DNA of 64,000 nucleotides from assembly GCA_964007475.1 (NCBI GenBank), contig OZ023274.1, positions 5,270,001 through 5,334,000 of the forward strand. Direction: 5' to 3'. The first letter of the stretch is position 1, and every line of letters starts with the position of its first letter. Of the stretch, positions 12,601 through 24,583 are shown one piece after another. The DNA comes from Hybos culiciformis (lineage: Eukaryota > Arthropoda > Insecta > Diptera > Hybotidae). A program made the translations under genes and the position numbers. The notes beneath the pieces are model-generated. The model was not told the origin of the DNA. It made no database searches and saw only the letters and a program-made list of their open reading frames with translations.

Positions 12601-12730
12601 TTCTAACTTATTGATTGGTGATCGTTACATTCCAAAAGGTCGTAACAAAGATTTATGCAAAGGTGCCAAAGGAATGGCCAAGGGCAGCATTTATTCACAA
12701 ATTACAACTGCAAATATTAAATGCAATTGA
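3677..12730 (+). CDS. WW domain and triple CUE/UBA-like domain protein, 659 aa
   Basis: Eleven exons: 3677-3741, 4437-4548, 4849-4995, 5539-5723, 6069-6410, 7861-8108, 8182-8291, 8657-8760, 9698-10018, 12296-12436, 12526-12730. They sum to 1,980 nt with every junction in phase. Residues 8-38 form a WW domain (LPPGW...CYYINYLTK...QLEDPR); the usual second Trp is Leu. A Ser/Pro-rich linker leads to CUE-like module 1 at about 149-190 (VAKIQNMFPTASENHIRLLL). Module 2 is at about 284-325 (YMKNIFPKAEETLLLDIL) and module 3 at about 367-405 (EQYPKIAERIVLMALESVNY). Exon 9 is Gln/Lys-rich with nine consecutive Gln. The C-terminus has PDYVSWNGANP and ends with AKGSIYSQ. CUE modules normally bind ubiquitin and WW domains bind proline motifs, so an adaptor role is inferred. 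I do not recognise the named orthologue. The exon 5 acceptor (6067-6068) lacks a pyrimidine tract and the exon 5 donor is GTTTCT, so those two boundaries rest on frame. Confidence 0.85.
4196..4405. repeat. TAGGTA/TACCTA simple-repeat patch in intron 1 of the WW/CUE gene
   Basis: Scattered runs of TAGGTAGGTAGGT and its complement TACCTACCTA within about 200 bp, partly palindromic at 4204-4224. The same hexamer recurs near 16520-16590, 21690-21990, 22190-22310 and 29720-29750, so it is a genome-wide simple repeat rather than a local element. Confidence 0.5.
9201..9353. mobile_element. Fold-back MITE in intron 8 of the WW/CUE gene
   Basis: An imperfect hairpin of about 150 bp. The centre is AAGTTGAGCAG, a short TGGTC-type loop, then CTGCTCAACTT. 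The outer arms carry CACGATCAAAGTACACTTT on the left and, on the other strand, GATTCAAGTACACTTTG on the right, ending AGCCAGATTTT versus AGCCCGGTTTTT. Possible TA dinucleotides flank the ends. Non-coding; the transposon superfamily is not determined. Confidence 0.6.
9891..9917 (+). repeat. CAA trinucleotide run encoding nine Gln
   Basis: Nine uninterrupted CAA codons inside exon 9 of the WW/CUE gene. Uniform codon use makes it slippage-prone and likely length-polymorphic. Confidence 0.9.
10019..12295 (+). other. Intron 9 of the WW/CUE gene
   Basis: A 2.3-kb AT-rich intron with GTATGA donor and TATAG acceptor. Homopolymer A and T runs only; I see no coding signal or clear repeat on either strand. 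Confidence 0.7.
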
Positions 12731-14092
12731 ATAATCTCTTTAAAAAAAATTTAAATTCGAAAACAAATATTTTTTTCTTAAAATCTAACTTTTTTTTTCT
12801 ATATTATTAAAACATTATAAATAGGTGCCAAATATGCACAAATTATTTTAAAGTCTTAGAAACTATGATATTATATAAAATATCTAATATTTGTGAAACA
12901 ATGTTTTCTCTATAAAATCTGTCCGTATTCAAAATCCATCCTTTTTGAAACAAAAATGCATTTAATGTTCTTATAATTTTAATAAAAATGAACTTAGAAT
13001 AAATTTTATATTCTTACATTCTTAGTCGCTCTTTTTAATGATATTTTCATACCAAATTTAGTACTTTAATTACCAAATAAGATACAATAGTTCATTATTA
13101 TGATTTTTAAAAGTGATTTTGTTTTTATAAATATTATTTTTTTTATTTTTTAAATAATTATAGAATACATGTTTGTATTGTTTTGTTTATATAGTTTTTG
13201 TGTACAATTGACTATTGATATTAGCAAAGTGAAATAAATTCCTCTGGATATTGAAAATAAAAAAAGACAAAAAAAAATAGCTTGAGAATGAGAAAAATCT
13301 TTGCATTATGATTATTAATATTATATTATTATAAAGTATCCAATAATATTATTTCACGCAGTTGAATCTCAATATTAGATTTTAATTGTTTCAAAGAAGC
13401 TTATTTGAGGCTTAATATAAATTAATATTGTAATTCCGAACTAATGAGTAATTATAATTATTAAAATATTTAAAAAATAATGTGTATCTTCATAATAAAA
13501 ATAATCGTAGAAACGAGCGAGAAATCTTTTTACATCACAATATGTTAAATTTTGGTAATTAAATTCTTGATTTCTTGCCATTTTGAGACAAATATTAATT
13601 TTTATAATTGCTTGTATAACATAAAAAATTTGTATAATAATTAAATTTACAATTATTGCAAATATTCTATTATAAAAAAAAACATTATTATTTAAGTGTT
13701 GAATTTTATTTTATTTTATATATTAGTATAATGTCTTTTCGCTAAATGTTTTAATTTTACAATATTAACTCTAAAAAATTCAGGGAAGTATATAAAACAT
13801 GATTTTGACTAAGAATGTGATCAAATTAAAAGTGTGTTAAAATTAGCTTTGTGTTTCACTGAATGTTCCCAAGAATGTTAGCACCAAATATATTGAATGT
13901 AAGTAATTAATTTAATGTCTTTAAATTTTAAGTCATAAAAAATGTAATTAAATTTTAAAACAAAAATAATTTTTTAAAAGAATATTGCAACAAAAAAATT
14001 AATATAAATCAATTCAGGAATCAGATCTTAAAAAGAAATATTATTTTAATGAATCTAAAAAAGTCCACGACAAATTTATATTTCTATCTTTA
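12731..14092. other. 3' UTR of the WW/CUE gene and spacer
   Basis: Non-coding AT-rich sequence after the TGA. AATAAA signals near 12980 and 13000 are reasonable polyadenylation sites for the upstream gene, with others further on. Nothing else recognised. Confidence 0.5.
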
Positions 14093-14350
14093 AGCATGAT
14101 ACGGTCAACTCGTAATTTACTCATTTGTAGTATTCTTGATAGAGTTTTTCAACAAGTCTGTCAACCTATTTGAAAAATATCAAATTATTTTGATATTGGT
14201 GTGGTTGATAGGTAAGTTGAGTAGTAGTTGAACTTATGTCGAATCTTTTTAGACAAGTTTTCAATTTAGTTTTCGCATCTGTAGTGAAATTGTCAACTTG
14301 TTGGAAGACCAGTTAAATAAGCAAGCATTCAACCCGTCTAAATCATGCTT
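14093..14350. mobile_element. AGCATGAT-family MITE, copy 1
   Basis: About 256 bp bounded by AGCATGATACGGTCAACTCG on the left and, on the other strand, AGCATGATTTAGACGGGTTG on the right. The right subterminal region (on the other strand: GGTCTTCCAACAAGTTGAC, then CACTACAGATG) matches the left arm of the copy at 20121, which makes a family rather than a chance palindrome. Non-coding. Confidence 0.65.
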
Positions 14351-15864
14351 TTCACAGACCAAAAATAATTGACAAATTAAAAGACAATTTGTTATCTTGT
14401 AAATTCAAATCAATCAAAAAATATCATAGTAAGAAAATTACAATTACACGATTCTAATTTTCATAACTTTTCTTTTTTTTTTTTAAATTGCGAAAATACT
14501 CATTAACTCATTACAGAAAATCCTTTAACATTCTCATTTTCACATTTATTTAAGATCAAATTTTCAAAATTAGACTATAAAATATGATTTAGATAAAAAA
14601 AAAAAATCATGTAGTAGATGATTTTTTTTTCAGAGAATTTTACCTTGGATTTATCCAAAAATTTTAATTTATGTCTTGTACATTAATTGTTTTGAAGAAG
14701 GAAACACTCATAATGATATTAAATTTTTATTTTTGAACTAGTAATAAATTAAGTCATTGAAATTTATTAATTTGTTTAGAGTAATTCAACAAATAAAATT
14801 TTTATGAATAATGTTTTAAAAATGAGGCCAATTTTTGTAAGAAAATATATAATTTTTTTTTTTTATTTAAAATAAATTATAAGGCTAGCCAAATTTTTAT
14901 TTCTGAATTTTTTTTATTTAAATTAATTTAACAAGAGCTAAATCGAAATAAAGTTATGATTTCTTGGATCACATAGTACCAGAAATAAATATATTTTTAT
15001 TTCTCAGTTCGTTTATTTACTTAACAAAAGTCCTTAAATATTTTTCTTTACTGTTCACTTGCAACAGACTGCTAATAATGAATATTTTTCGTTCCGAAAA
15101 AATTACAACAAAAATGTAGGAAACTGGCTACTTTTTCGTAGTATGGTGTGCATACTATAAAAAATTATTATGGTGTGTTTTTTAAGCTGATTTAAAATCC
15201 ACATTTATTTTGTTCGTAATTGAGCCTCTGTTATGTTTATTTCAATGTGCTTGTAGCAATGTTTGAAAGGTTGTTTTTACCTTCTACTTCCAAATAGTTA
15301 TCAAGCATACTCACTTAAAAAATGTATCGCCTTTGATCTGCAGTTTTTTATTTTATATAATGGACAAAATTTTTAGTGAGATGGAAAATGATTAAACACG
15401 AGTAATTTAATAATTCAATTGTATTTTTTTTTTAATACCAAAAATCAAAACTGGTTCTTTAGAATCATGTTAAGGAACAAAATTTTATTCTTTAGAAAGA
15501 AACTATACATAAACGTAAAAAAATGTTTTCTGTCTATTTTTCAATTTATATTTTAAAGAAATAATAACTTTTTTTGTAACTATCATATACTATTTCAAAA
15601 TAAAAATAAATATTTCGATATTTTTGTTCGTAGCAACTAAAACTTTTTTTTATTATTCAATTTTATATTACAGAATATCAACTACTATGGAAACTGAAGG
15701 TATAAATCAGAATTGAAAATAATTAACGCTGTTGTTCTTTGCAATTTAATCATTGATTAAAGTTTTTCAAACGTTGCTGGATCGCTTAACTTCTTAAAAT
15801 TAAAAACGAACAAAAAATACTCTTGACATTAAAACTATAAATTCATAAAAATAAATTATTTATT
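14351..15864. other. Gene-free spacer before TRMT112
   Basis: AT-rich spacer. The only item I note is an isolated acceptor/donor pair around 15674-15699 on the plus strand, discussed as a finding. No supported gene. Confidence 0.5.
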
Positions 15865-16849
15865 TTAGACTTCATCTTCATTTAAAAGCATATTTGGTAT
15901 TCCGTCATTGATTGGAAAAACTCTTCCAGTTTCAGGACATTCCAATTGCCCTTCAACAATATCAATTTCTAACAGTAAATGGTGTAATTTTTGGAGTAAT
16001 TCTTGATTTTCACCAAAATCTTCAGTTAATTCTACAGGAATTCCATCGGACAAACCCACCTAAAATTAAATCATTAATTTGATAAGCGCCGTTTTTAAAT
16101 ACCTAAATACGACAAGAATTATTTCTTCGTCTATCGTGGGAGGTCTCTCTCAAACACTAAACATTATTTTGCTTTGCGTTCTTCGCGCAGTTGTTTTTTT
16201 CGCAATATGAAGTCTGTTAAAACGAATAGTTTCTTCGCCATAATTTTTGCGCATAGGACTCTTTCCCGGCCGGAAAAAGTTTTTTCCTGGGCGGGCTATA
16301 ATACTTTTTCTTAAACTTTTTGTGCAAATTTTATAAATTAACTTACAATTTCTGAAGCTGATCGAATGGCTGACCATTCTAATTTTGGTATTAATTTTTG
16401 TATAAAATTTGTATTGAATTCATGTTCAACTTCCTCCTTTTTGACAACCTACAAAGAGAATCAAATTATAAAAACTTTTCCAAGCTTCCAACTTATTTCA
16501 AGGAAGTGGGCAACTAAATTAGGTACCTATAGAGATAAATAACAGCTTTAGAATTCTAGAAAGGTAGCTAAGAACCTACATACCTAAACCTACGTAGTAC
16601 TCTGATGATGTTTTTAAACAGAGGTGAAGTTTTAAATGGCAAGCAAATTGGTATAGACAGAAAAAAAAGTTTTGACAGATTTTAATTTAATAATAAGATA
16701 ATAATTTAATAATTTCTTCGAGAGATCATCTCAATTCACATTGGAAACTGCAAAAAAAAATGAGAACTTACATTTAGTTTCAGAGGAAAACCAACTTTGA
16801 CTCCACGAATTGCTTTTGATGTTAGAAAATTGAATGTTAATAATTTCAT
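15865..16849 (-). CDS. TRMT112: TRMT112, activator subunit of several methyltransferases, 124 aa
   Basis: Small obligate partner that stabilises methyltransferases acting on tRNA, 18S rRNA and release factor eRF1. Minus-strand exons are 16772-16849, 16347-16448 and 15865-16059 (26, 34 and 64 codons). Total length is 124 aa, against about 125 in human. The start reads [20 protein letters not shown]. The middle exon has [19 protein letters not shown], and the last exon has [20 protein letters not shown] followed by [11 protein letters not shown], all family hallmarks. Both introns begin GTAAGT on the coding strand. An AATAAA lies directly after the stop (15864-15859). Intron 2 carries a small GC-rich palindromic patch near 16263-16300. 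Confidence 0.95.
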
Positions 16850-17674
16850 TATTTTTTGGAATGATATTTATTGCTATATTCCTTTTAAAAAGTCTTTATC
16901 TTTACTTCTTTAAATTCAAACTCCAAATATTATTTTTATTAAAATTAGTTATTAAACTTAAACTTCCATTTCCAGCACCAGTGACAACAGGCAACAACAG
17001 CACGTTGTTATTTTATTATTATGGTCTTTTTAACGTTGATTCAGTACCAGAAGAGTTTATTTTGTATTTTTGTTTATAATAATTGGTTCTTCGAAATGTC
17101 AAAATTTTCGATCATAAAAATATTCACAATTTTTCTAGAATGGGTCGTTTCAGTTGTACTCAAAAAAAATCATATTAAATAAATCTATTGTGATTGATTA
17201 CTATTTCGTTCTTGTCACTTTCGTTCCACTTGGTTAGTGACTTAGGATTAAATCTAGTTTTGAACGTTTTTTGGTAGAGCCAAATAAGACTCTAATTCTT
17301 GACAAATTTAAATTATGATTATCAAAAAATTATAAAAATCTATAATTTTTATATATAGGTATTTCTTTTTTCAAAATTCTCAGTCGACTCGGCCAATGGA
17401 TCACTAAATTTAATAATTTTAAACGCTTATTCTATATTAAATAAATACATACGCCATTTTAAGGAGCGAAAAATATTTTAATTGACTTTAATTTCTTTAT
17501 GCTTTTATCCATATCTAGAAACAAAATTTTAAAAAATTAAAGAATAAATGTCATTTGCGAATATGAAGTAAAAACTCCTGAACAATATTTTTCTTAAAAA
17601 TCTAGTAACAAAACAAAATATTATTACAATGCATTAAATTTGTTCAACAAAAATTGATTTATTAAACTTAAATT
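16850..17674. promoter_or_regulatory. Spacer upstream of TRMT112
   Basis: About 0.8 kb between the 3' end of the dehydrogenase gene and the TRMT112 start, both minus. It should hold the TRMT112 promoter. No motif I would call; the plus-strand ORF here is a chance reading. An AATAAA for the dehydrogenase lies at 17663-17658. Confidence 0.4.
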
Positions 17675-19069
17675 TTAAACAAATTTCATGGGTTCGATTT
17701 TTAATTTTGCAGCCAAACGTTCACATGTTTCCAATTGATTTTTTAAATATACAATTCCTCCAACTTCATTCACACGTTTCATATTATTTTCTTCTGAATC
17801 ACCAGCAAGAAGCACTGGATTCTTTGGATCGGTCTAAAAATAATTAATAAAATATTTTTTTATATTCAGTTAAATTTAAGTTACAAAAAAATTGCGTTTC
17901 TGATTAGGTATAATACACATATTTGTAAGCTTGAAAATTAAACTTACGGGAGCTGAACTTCGCAGACGATCATTGAAATCTGACATTCTAGTTTCGAAAT
18001 CGGGAGCAAAGCAATTTGGATTAATAGCAACAAACAATTGTCCCAAATCAGCTTCACTATCCGCTCCGGCATGTGTCCATTTTCTAACTTTTGTCGAATA
18101 ATTTGCCCCCGACATTACACCACTTAGAATGTCTACCATGGCGCCAAGTCCATAACCCTTATATCCACTTGTTATTTCAGCTCCTCCTAATGGCAGTAAG
18201 CACCCTGTTTCAAATGCCAAGTTAGCATCATTTGTTTTATTCCCATCAGGATCTTGTGCCCATCCATCTGGAATTGGTGCATTTTTTCTTCTTTCAATTT
18301 CTATTTTTCCAACAGCAACTGCTGTTGTCGCCATATCAAGAATAAATTTATCACCATTAGTGGCAAGTGCACCCAAACTTAACTAAAAGAAAGGAAAGTT
18401 ATAACATAACCAAATTATAATATTACTATCATGCATTTCCGAAGAATTAAATGTATTTTTAACAAACCGGATTTGTTCCTAGAGCAGCCTCTTTACTACG
18501 AGTAGGAGCCATTAAAGGCGAAGTATTTGTCATACTCATTCCAACTAAACCATGTTTTAATGCTCTAAGAACATACCAACTCGCAATGCCATAATGATTT
18601 GATCGTTTTGCACAAACCCAACCAATTCCACAGTTCTTTGCCTTTTTAATTGCCAGGTCCATGCAAAAATTACCAACAACAGCTCCTAAACCATTTTGTC
18701 CGTCAACCCATGCTGTTGCTGGTGTTTCTTTCAATACTTTTGGTTTTATTGAACCATCAGTAGAGTTTATGAGCAAATCATTAATATACATTTCTAATCT
18801 AAAATAATGCAAATATTTAGTGATAGTTTAACATTTGCTCACGCATTCGTAGCAGATAGTGTGCTACAGTGCTGAAATGCCATTTGTTATTTTGCTAGAA
18901 TTTAAAATCAGTACCTATTCATTCCGTGACTAAAGTGCCCCCGAGTGTCAGCCGCCACAAGTAAATCCGCCATATCTTCAGCATGTTGATGAGGTACACC
19001 AGCTGCCTTAAAACAATCTATCATAAATCTTTTTGATTCATTAATACTGACAAGCCTTGGTTTTGACAT
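17675..19069 (-). CDS. Malate/L-lactate dehydrogenase of the LDH2/MDG2 family, 359 aa
   Basis: NAD(P)-dependent 2-hydroxyacid oxidoreductase, of the fold unrelated to classical LDH and MDH. Minus-strand exons are 18915-19069, 18468-18798, 17948-18382 and 17675-17833, summing to 1,080 nt in phase. Family motifs: RGHFSHGM at residues 43-50, KRSNHYG around 116-122 with the presumed catalytic His120, GTNP at about 159-162, and YKGYGLG at 236-242. Length is usual for the family. The frame stays open upstream of ATG 19069 to a good acceptor (CAG at 19122-19120), so an upstream exon may add a leader (see finding). The exon 2 donor is GTTTGT, chosen because it gives NP|LSLGAL in phase. Substrate cannot be decided from sequence; the family includes malate, lactate, sulfolactate and ureidoglycolate enzymes. 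Confidence 0.92.
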
Positions 19070-19119
19070 AATTGAAAAATTTTGGAATGTTAAATGTTGT
19101 GTTTGGTTTGAAAGTAAAA

Positions 19120-22100
19120 CTGAAAATATAAAAATATAAATTTCATATAATAAATTTCCTTAATGAAGAATTTATTGATAAATTCAATAAATTAATTTTT
19201 TTAATGATTTTCGGAGGCATGATTTTTTTTTTAATTTCGGTTGAAAATTTTTTGATAAATATTTTTATGTTCCTACATAATGTAGGTATTTAAAGGTATT
19301 TTTTATAAAATTAATAAATATCTTTAAAAGTGAACTAAAATAAATTAAGTAGATATTTATTCTACCCATAAACTTACATTATATTGGTACCTAATATAAA
19401 GTTTTAAAAATTTGGTTTGGGTTTGAGGCACGAATTTTAAGTTTTACATTATGTGATTAGAACATTAGAAGGGCATAATTATTCTACAGTTAAAAAAATT
19501 TCTGTTTGTTTTATTTTTGTCATAAATAATGAATATTGCCTACAAAAATATATGAAACGTAAAAAAATGCAATATTTTATGAGGACAATAAATTTAATTT
19601 TTTTTCTTGGTTCGACGAAACCACAATTTATTTTTGAATAATAGAAGATCTTTTTTTGTGAACAAATTTTTCTAATTAAAACAATTGTTCCACAATCGTT
19701 TTAATTTCTCAATAACTATTTTTTTGAGGAGCTCTGAACTTTATAATGATTAAAAATTAAAATCCCGTTCAAAAAATTTACATATGATTTGTTTAATTTT
19801 TGATAATGTTATTCAAATAAAAATTAATCGTGATAATTTATTATAAATTGAAAAAAAAAAAAATTATAATTTAAATATTTATTTTTTTTTTAATGATGTT
19901 TTCTACCTTCAAATAGAGTAAGACTTAATTAACTTGCCTAACATTATACTACATACTACATTATAGGTATATACATGTTATAAGAAACATGTACGATTCT
20001 ATTCAACAAAAATATTCAATTTCGTGATTTAATTTGAAATGCATGTAATATGTATTTATATATATATTTTTTTTTTTTGTGATTAAAAACTTTGGGTTAC
20101 AAAAAAATAAATCGTAATAAAAGATATAGACGGGTTGAATGTTTATTCAACTGATCTTCCAAGATGATGAAAGCTTCGCTACAGATATTTAAACTTAATT
20201 AAAAAACTTGCCTTTTAAAAGTTTCAACATAGCGACACACTTTTCATCTTGTCTATCAACTTGATGGCAGTCCCACAAACTAACAAAATCATTTTATGTT
20301 GAATAAAACATTCAACTCGTCTGTATCATGCTAAGATATTGCTTTTTAAATTTGTAAAATATTTATATTCAATCGTATTTCTATTTAAAAATAACATGGA
20401 GTGGCGAAAAAAAATTAATTAAAAGTTTTTATTTTTACTTTTTCTTTTTAAGAATGTGTCTTTTACAAATAAAACGCCAATAACAACTAAAGAACCACTA
20501 CAACGAATTTTAAAATTCAAGCTCATTATTTTTATCAGCCGGCTGAACCTAATAATTACCTTTTATATTATTTTCGTTTTAAAGCACTGATAAGATGTTT
20601 TAAAAATAATAAAAAAAAAAAGATTATTTATGTAGCTGTTTATGTCTGTTTTGACGAAAACAAAAATTTAGATCATTTCAATGTCAATATAAAAGTTTAA
20701 ATTATATCTAATAAATTGTAATTTATTAATTATTATCGCAATAGTATTTTTTAAATTACCTAATATGTATTATTTGTAGTCACTATCTATAAACTTGTGA
20801 TGGATAATAAAAGATTACATCTTTAAACAGTTTTACACATAATTTTTTTCCGTAATAAGTTCAAACAATTATTATTAATTATATGTAGGTATTATTTATT
20901 ATTATAAAAAAGTTTATGGCATTTTAAATGCTTAATTTAATATTTAATGATCCAGAAAAATTCAAATCTGGCTTTCAGGTTTTTATTACTATAAAATTCA
21001 AATAAAAATTAATATTAATGTTTAGGAAAAAAAAAAATCGAATTAAATTGTGAAAAAGTTGAAATAAAAAACTTCGTAAAAAACGAACAACTTGTTTCGA
21101 AAATAAAAAAAGAACATAAATTTTTAGGTAATTTATTTTTTCTTTGGTTTTAATAATCCTTTTTTACAAATCAATCTTCAGGCTTTATATTTATGTCTGT
21201 ATTGACTTAGTGTCGGGTTGACGATATGTTGATTTAAACTATTAAACCAGTTGCCTCTTGCCTTATTATTTTCAACAATTCAGACTTTAAAGTCTTAATT
21301 CATATAGAAAATTGTTTCATAAAAGAAAATACCTAACCAATCTTTGTATTCTAAATTCTCATAATTCTGCGGTTATGATAATTTTTACTCAACGGTTTAG
21401 TTGAATTTGCGGTTGGTATATGCATAATGCATGTTGCAATGGGAAATTCCCCAATCCACCCTATTTTACAATATTCTTCAATTTACGTTGCAACAAATAA
21501 AAAAAATTTTTTTGTTTTATTAAATTTAAAGTAGTAATTTTCTCTAAAATCTAAAAAAACATTACGATGAATCATATTAAGAAATTATTATTAACAAATA
21601 ATGGGTTCCAGTAGAAAGCATTTGGTTTAATTCAAAATATTTTAGAACTAATATTTTTGTTCAAATTAAATCATTTATACTATCATTTATACTAGGTAGG
21701 TACATTAACTAGTTAATATTAAAAAAAAAAAACTTATGGATATACACGATACATAAGATACCTTTAATCAACTTAAAGATATTATACATTGTATATTTAA
21801 AGATATTGTAAAATATGTAAAATAAAGTACACAGGTAATCATATTGAAGTTAAAAATAAATTTTTCTTAAATGTTGACAAATTTTTCGTTACTAAAGTAA
21901 GTACCTACCTACCTACCGATTTTATGAAAAACTAGGTTAAAAAAAAGTTATAGGTATTTTAAGAGGTATTTTATATACGTAGGTATTCCTATAACGATTT
22001 AATTCTTGGCGCAAAACCGGATCGTATACTAGGGTCTAGGCTAACCCAGTCCAAATACACTAGATTCAAAACATTATTATGTGAAAATTTTCAAGGTCAT

Positions 22101-22968
22101 CGTTTGTAAAAATTAAAATTAAAATTAATCATTGAAATAAAATCATGAATTAGTTTTTTCTTTCTTTTAGGTATTAGACAAGATAAGTATATATACCTAC
22201 TTATTAAGTGCTTTTGGGAGATAAAAATTAAAAAAAAAAAACTTACGAGATAAATGAGATTTATTTTAAATTTTCTATGGTAGTGGAATTCTAGTGTATC
22301 TACCTACTTACATTTTTTGTACTTTTTATCATTGTCATTATTTTGAAAAAAATTATTATGAAAATTTTGTCTTCGTTCAATCTGATTGCAAAAATAATTT
22401 AAATTTTTCGGTTGCATTTTTTGTAGGCAGCGACTGTTAGAATATCCAAATTCAATAATTTTTCTTGCATTAGATAAATGCATCTCGTATTATTTTTATT
22501 ATTTTCTTTTATCAACAGCTGATTTTGTTTTTTTTTTTTCTAAATTTTTATTTAATACCGTTTAGCGTTATTGCTTTCTATTCCCGCTTTAGAATCGTTA
22601 TTAATGAAAATTTATTGCTTTTTTCATTTAAATAAATAATTTTCTTTATTTAATAATAAATGAATAATATTGTTATGTAACATTGGTTTCAATAAATTCT
22701 TTTTATCAATTTTGTCGCGCATTGCGCACGCATATAAAGAATAATGTATTTTAATTATTATCCTTGCCTTGGTTTATTTTTGTTTACATTACTGACAATC
22801 ATAATAAAAAAGAAAATGTTTATAATTTTTTCAGTGCTTTTTTGTGATTTGTAAATTTGTAATTTTCTTGTGTTCAAAATTTTTGTTGAGCTGTCGCGTT
22901 GGTTTCTACAACAATTCCAATGCATCACGCATTTTAGGAACAAAAAAATTTTATTTTTAATTTTACAA
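19120..22968. other. Gene-free interval between the dehydrogenase and macrodomain genes
   Basis: The two genes diverge here, so both promoters and any extra 5' exons should lie in this 3.8 kb. It contains the MITE copy at 20121-20335 and TAGGTA-type simple repeats near 21690-21990. I found no supported coding exon. Confidence 0.5.
20121..20335. mobile_element. AGCATGAT-family MITE, copy 2
   Basis: About 210 bp. The left arm is AGACGGGTTGAATGTTTATT followed by CAACTGATCTTCCAAGATG. The right arm, on the other strand, is AGCATGATACAGACGAGTTG followed by AATGTTTTATTCAAC. AAGATAT occurs at both edges (20121-20127 and 20333-20339) and may be a target duplication, though the left terminus seems to have lost part of AGCATGAT. 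It shares arm sequence with copy 1 at 14093. Confidence 0.65.
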
Positions 22969-24514
22969 ATGATAAAAGTTTTTAAAAATCAATTTCTAAC
23001 ATCGAAAAATATAAATTTTTTCTCTTTAACATATAAAGGTAAGCAAAAAAAATAAAATAAAATTAAAACAAAACACAAATCATTCATTTGTTATTATGGA
23101 ATGGAAATTTTTTTATGACATATTCATAATAGGTTATGAATTTTTTATTGTGAATTATTTGGATCAAATTTTGTATAATTGTAATTGCTTTCTTTTATCC
23201 TTTATTAATTTTCTTTGGTACTTACTCTTATAATACTATTGATTGGTACTTCGAAACTATTCTAATATTTGTTATTATATCAACTATCAAATATTTTATG
23301 GAAATTGGAAATAGGGAGGTTCATATTCATATGAATTATCGAACGTACAAACTTACACTCTGAAATACAAAAAATATAATGCATTCTAGCATTCTACACA
23401 TTTAACAGATTAGATATTAAAAATGTTAAAAAGATTTAATACTTAAAATCTGTAAACTTTCTATGGCAAAAATAAGGCAGGCGTTTAATTTTCAGAAAAT
23501 ATAAAAACTCGAACCCTCTTCTTTAAATTCGATTATTCGAAACTTATCACTTATGTAGGTATAAGTTTCATTGTTTCAAAAAGTTAAAAAGCATAACTAC
23601 CTATAGTTGATTACGATTAAAAACCTATTAGAAAATATTCTTATAAAATATAAGATTTAGTTATAATAAAGTAATGAGAATTATTTTGTTGGATATTTAG
23701 ATTGAAACTCGGTGTCAGACCTTAATTTAATTTTTAGAATATTATTCTAAGTATATGTATGTATCAATATATATCATACAAAAAAAATACCAATGCTATA
23801 CATATTTTAAATAATTTATGTTTTCAGATACTTTAAGAGCCATGTCTGCCGAAACTTCAAAATTATTATTCAAAGAAGTTGAGGGCGATTTGTTTAGTGC
23901 TCCATCAAATTATTCACTGGCTCATTGTGTTGCTGCTGATATGGGTATAAAACATTTTTAGTAAAATTATGTGACCTTTATTATTGTTATTTGTTAATAA
24001 AACAATAAGCCAATCATATAAATTTGTAAAAAAATAAATTCGTATTTAATTTTTAGGTATGGGTGCAGGTATTGCCGTGAAATTTAAACAAATTTTTGGC
24101 AAAAGAGAAGAATTATTGGCTCAGAATATTAAAACTGGTGGTGTTGCAACTTTATTGGATGACTCCAGATTTATTTATTATTTGGTCACAAAAGAGCACA
24201 GTGGCGGAAAACCAACCTATGATAGTTTAAGATCATCTTTAAATGAAATGAAAAATCACATGGTAACAATTTGTTTTTGCAACGGATCTCTTGCTATAGC
24301 TTATTATTCATTTAGTTCTACTTTAAGTTATTAATAGTAGTTTTTTTTTCAAAATTTTCTCTTTTAGGTTAAAAATGATGTAAAACATTTAGCAATGCCA
24401 CGTATTGGCTGTGGTATTGATGGATTGGAATGGGATAAGGTTTCATCAGAAATAAAAGCAGTTTTTAGTGAGCAACCTATTGAAATAGTTGCGTATAATT
24501 TTGTTCCAAAGTGA
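22969..24514 (+). CDS. OARD1: OARD1/TARG1-type ADP-ribose glycohydrolase, copy A with putative mitochondrial leader, 179 aa
   Basis: Macrodomain enzyme that removes ADP-ribose from Glu/Asp side chains and deacylates O-acyl-ADP-ribose. Exons are 22969-23038, 23828-23944, 24057-24262 and 24368-24514. Macrodomain motifs: VEGDLF at 41-46, MGAGIAVKF at 64-72, FIYYLVTK at 101-108 and PRIGCGIDGL at 142-151. Lys108 and Asp149 align by context with the catalytic Lys and Asp of human OARD1. The first ATG in the first exon opens an N-terminus of about 29 residues rich in Lys, Asn and Phe with one Arg and almost no acidic residues (MIKVFKNQFLTSKNINFF), which resembles a mitochondrial presequence. A second in-frame ATG at 23842 (MSAETSK) gives the bare domain. 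An AATAAA follows the stop at about 24520. Confidence 0.9.
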
Positions 24515-24583
24515 AAGCAAATAAAACTTATAGAAAATATTTAAAAACAACTTATAATATCCACTTTATATACAGAATAAAAA

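Noticed and set aside
22870..22968. Extension of macrodomain copy A upstream of ATG 22969
   Set aside because: The frame is open but begins at GTG and contains no ATG before 22969; a eukaryotic start is more likely at 22969.
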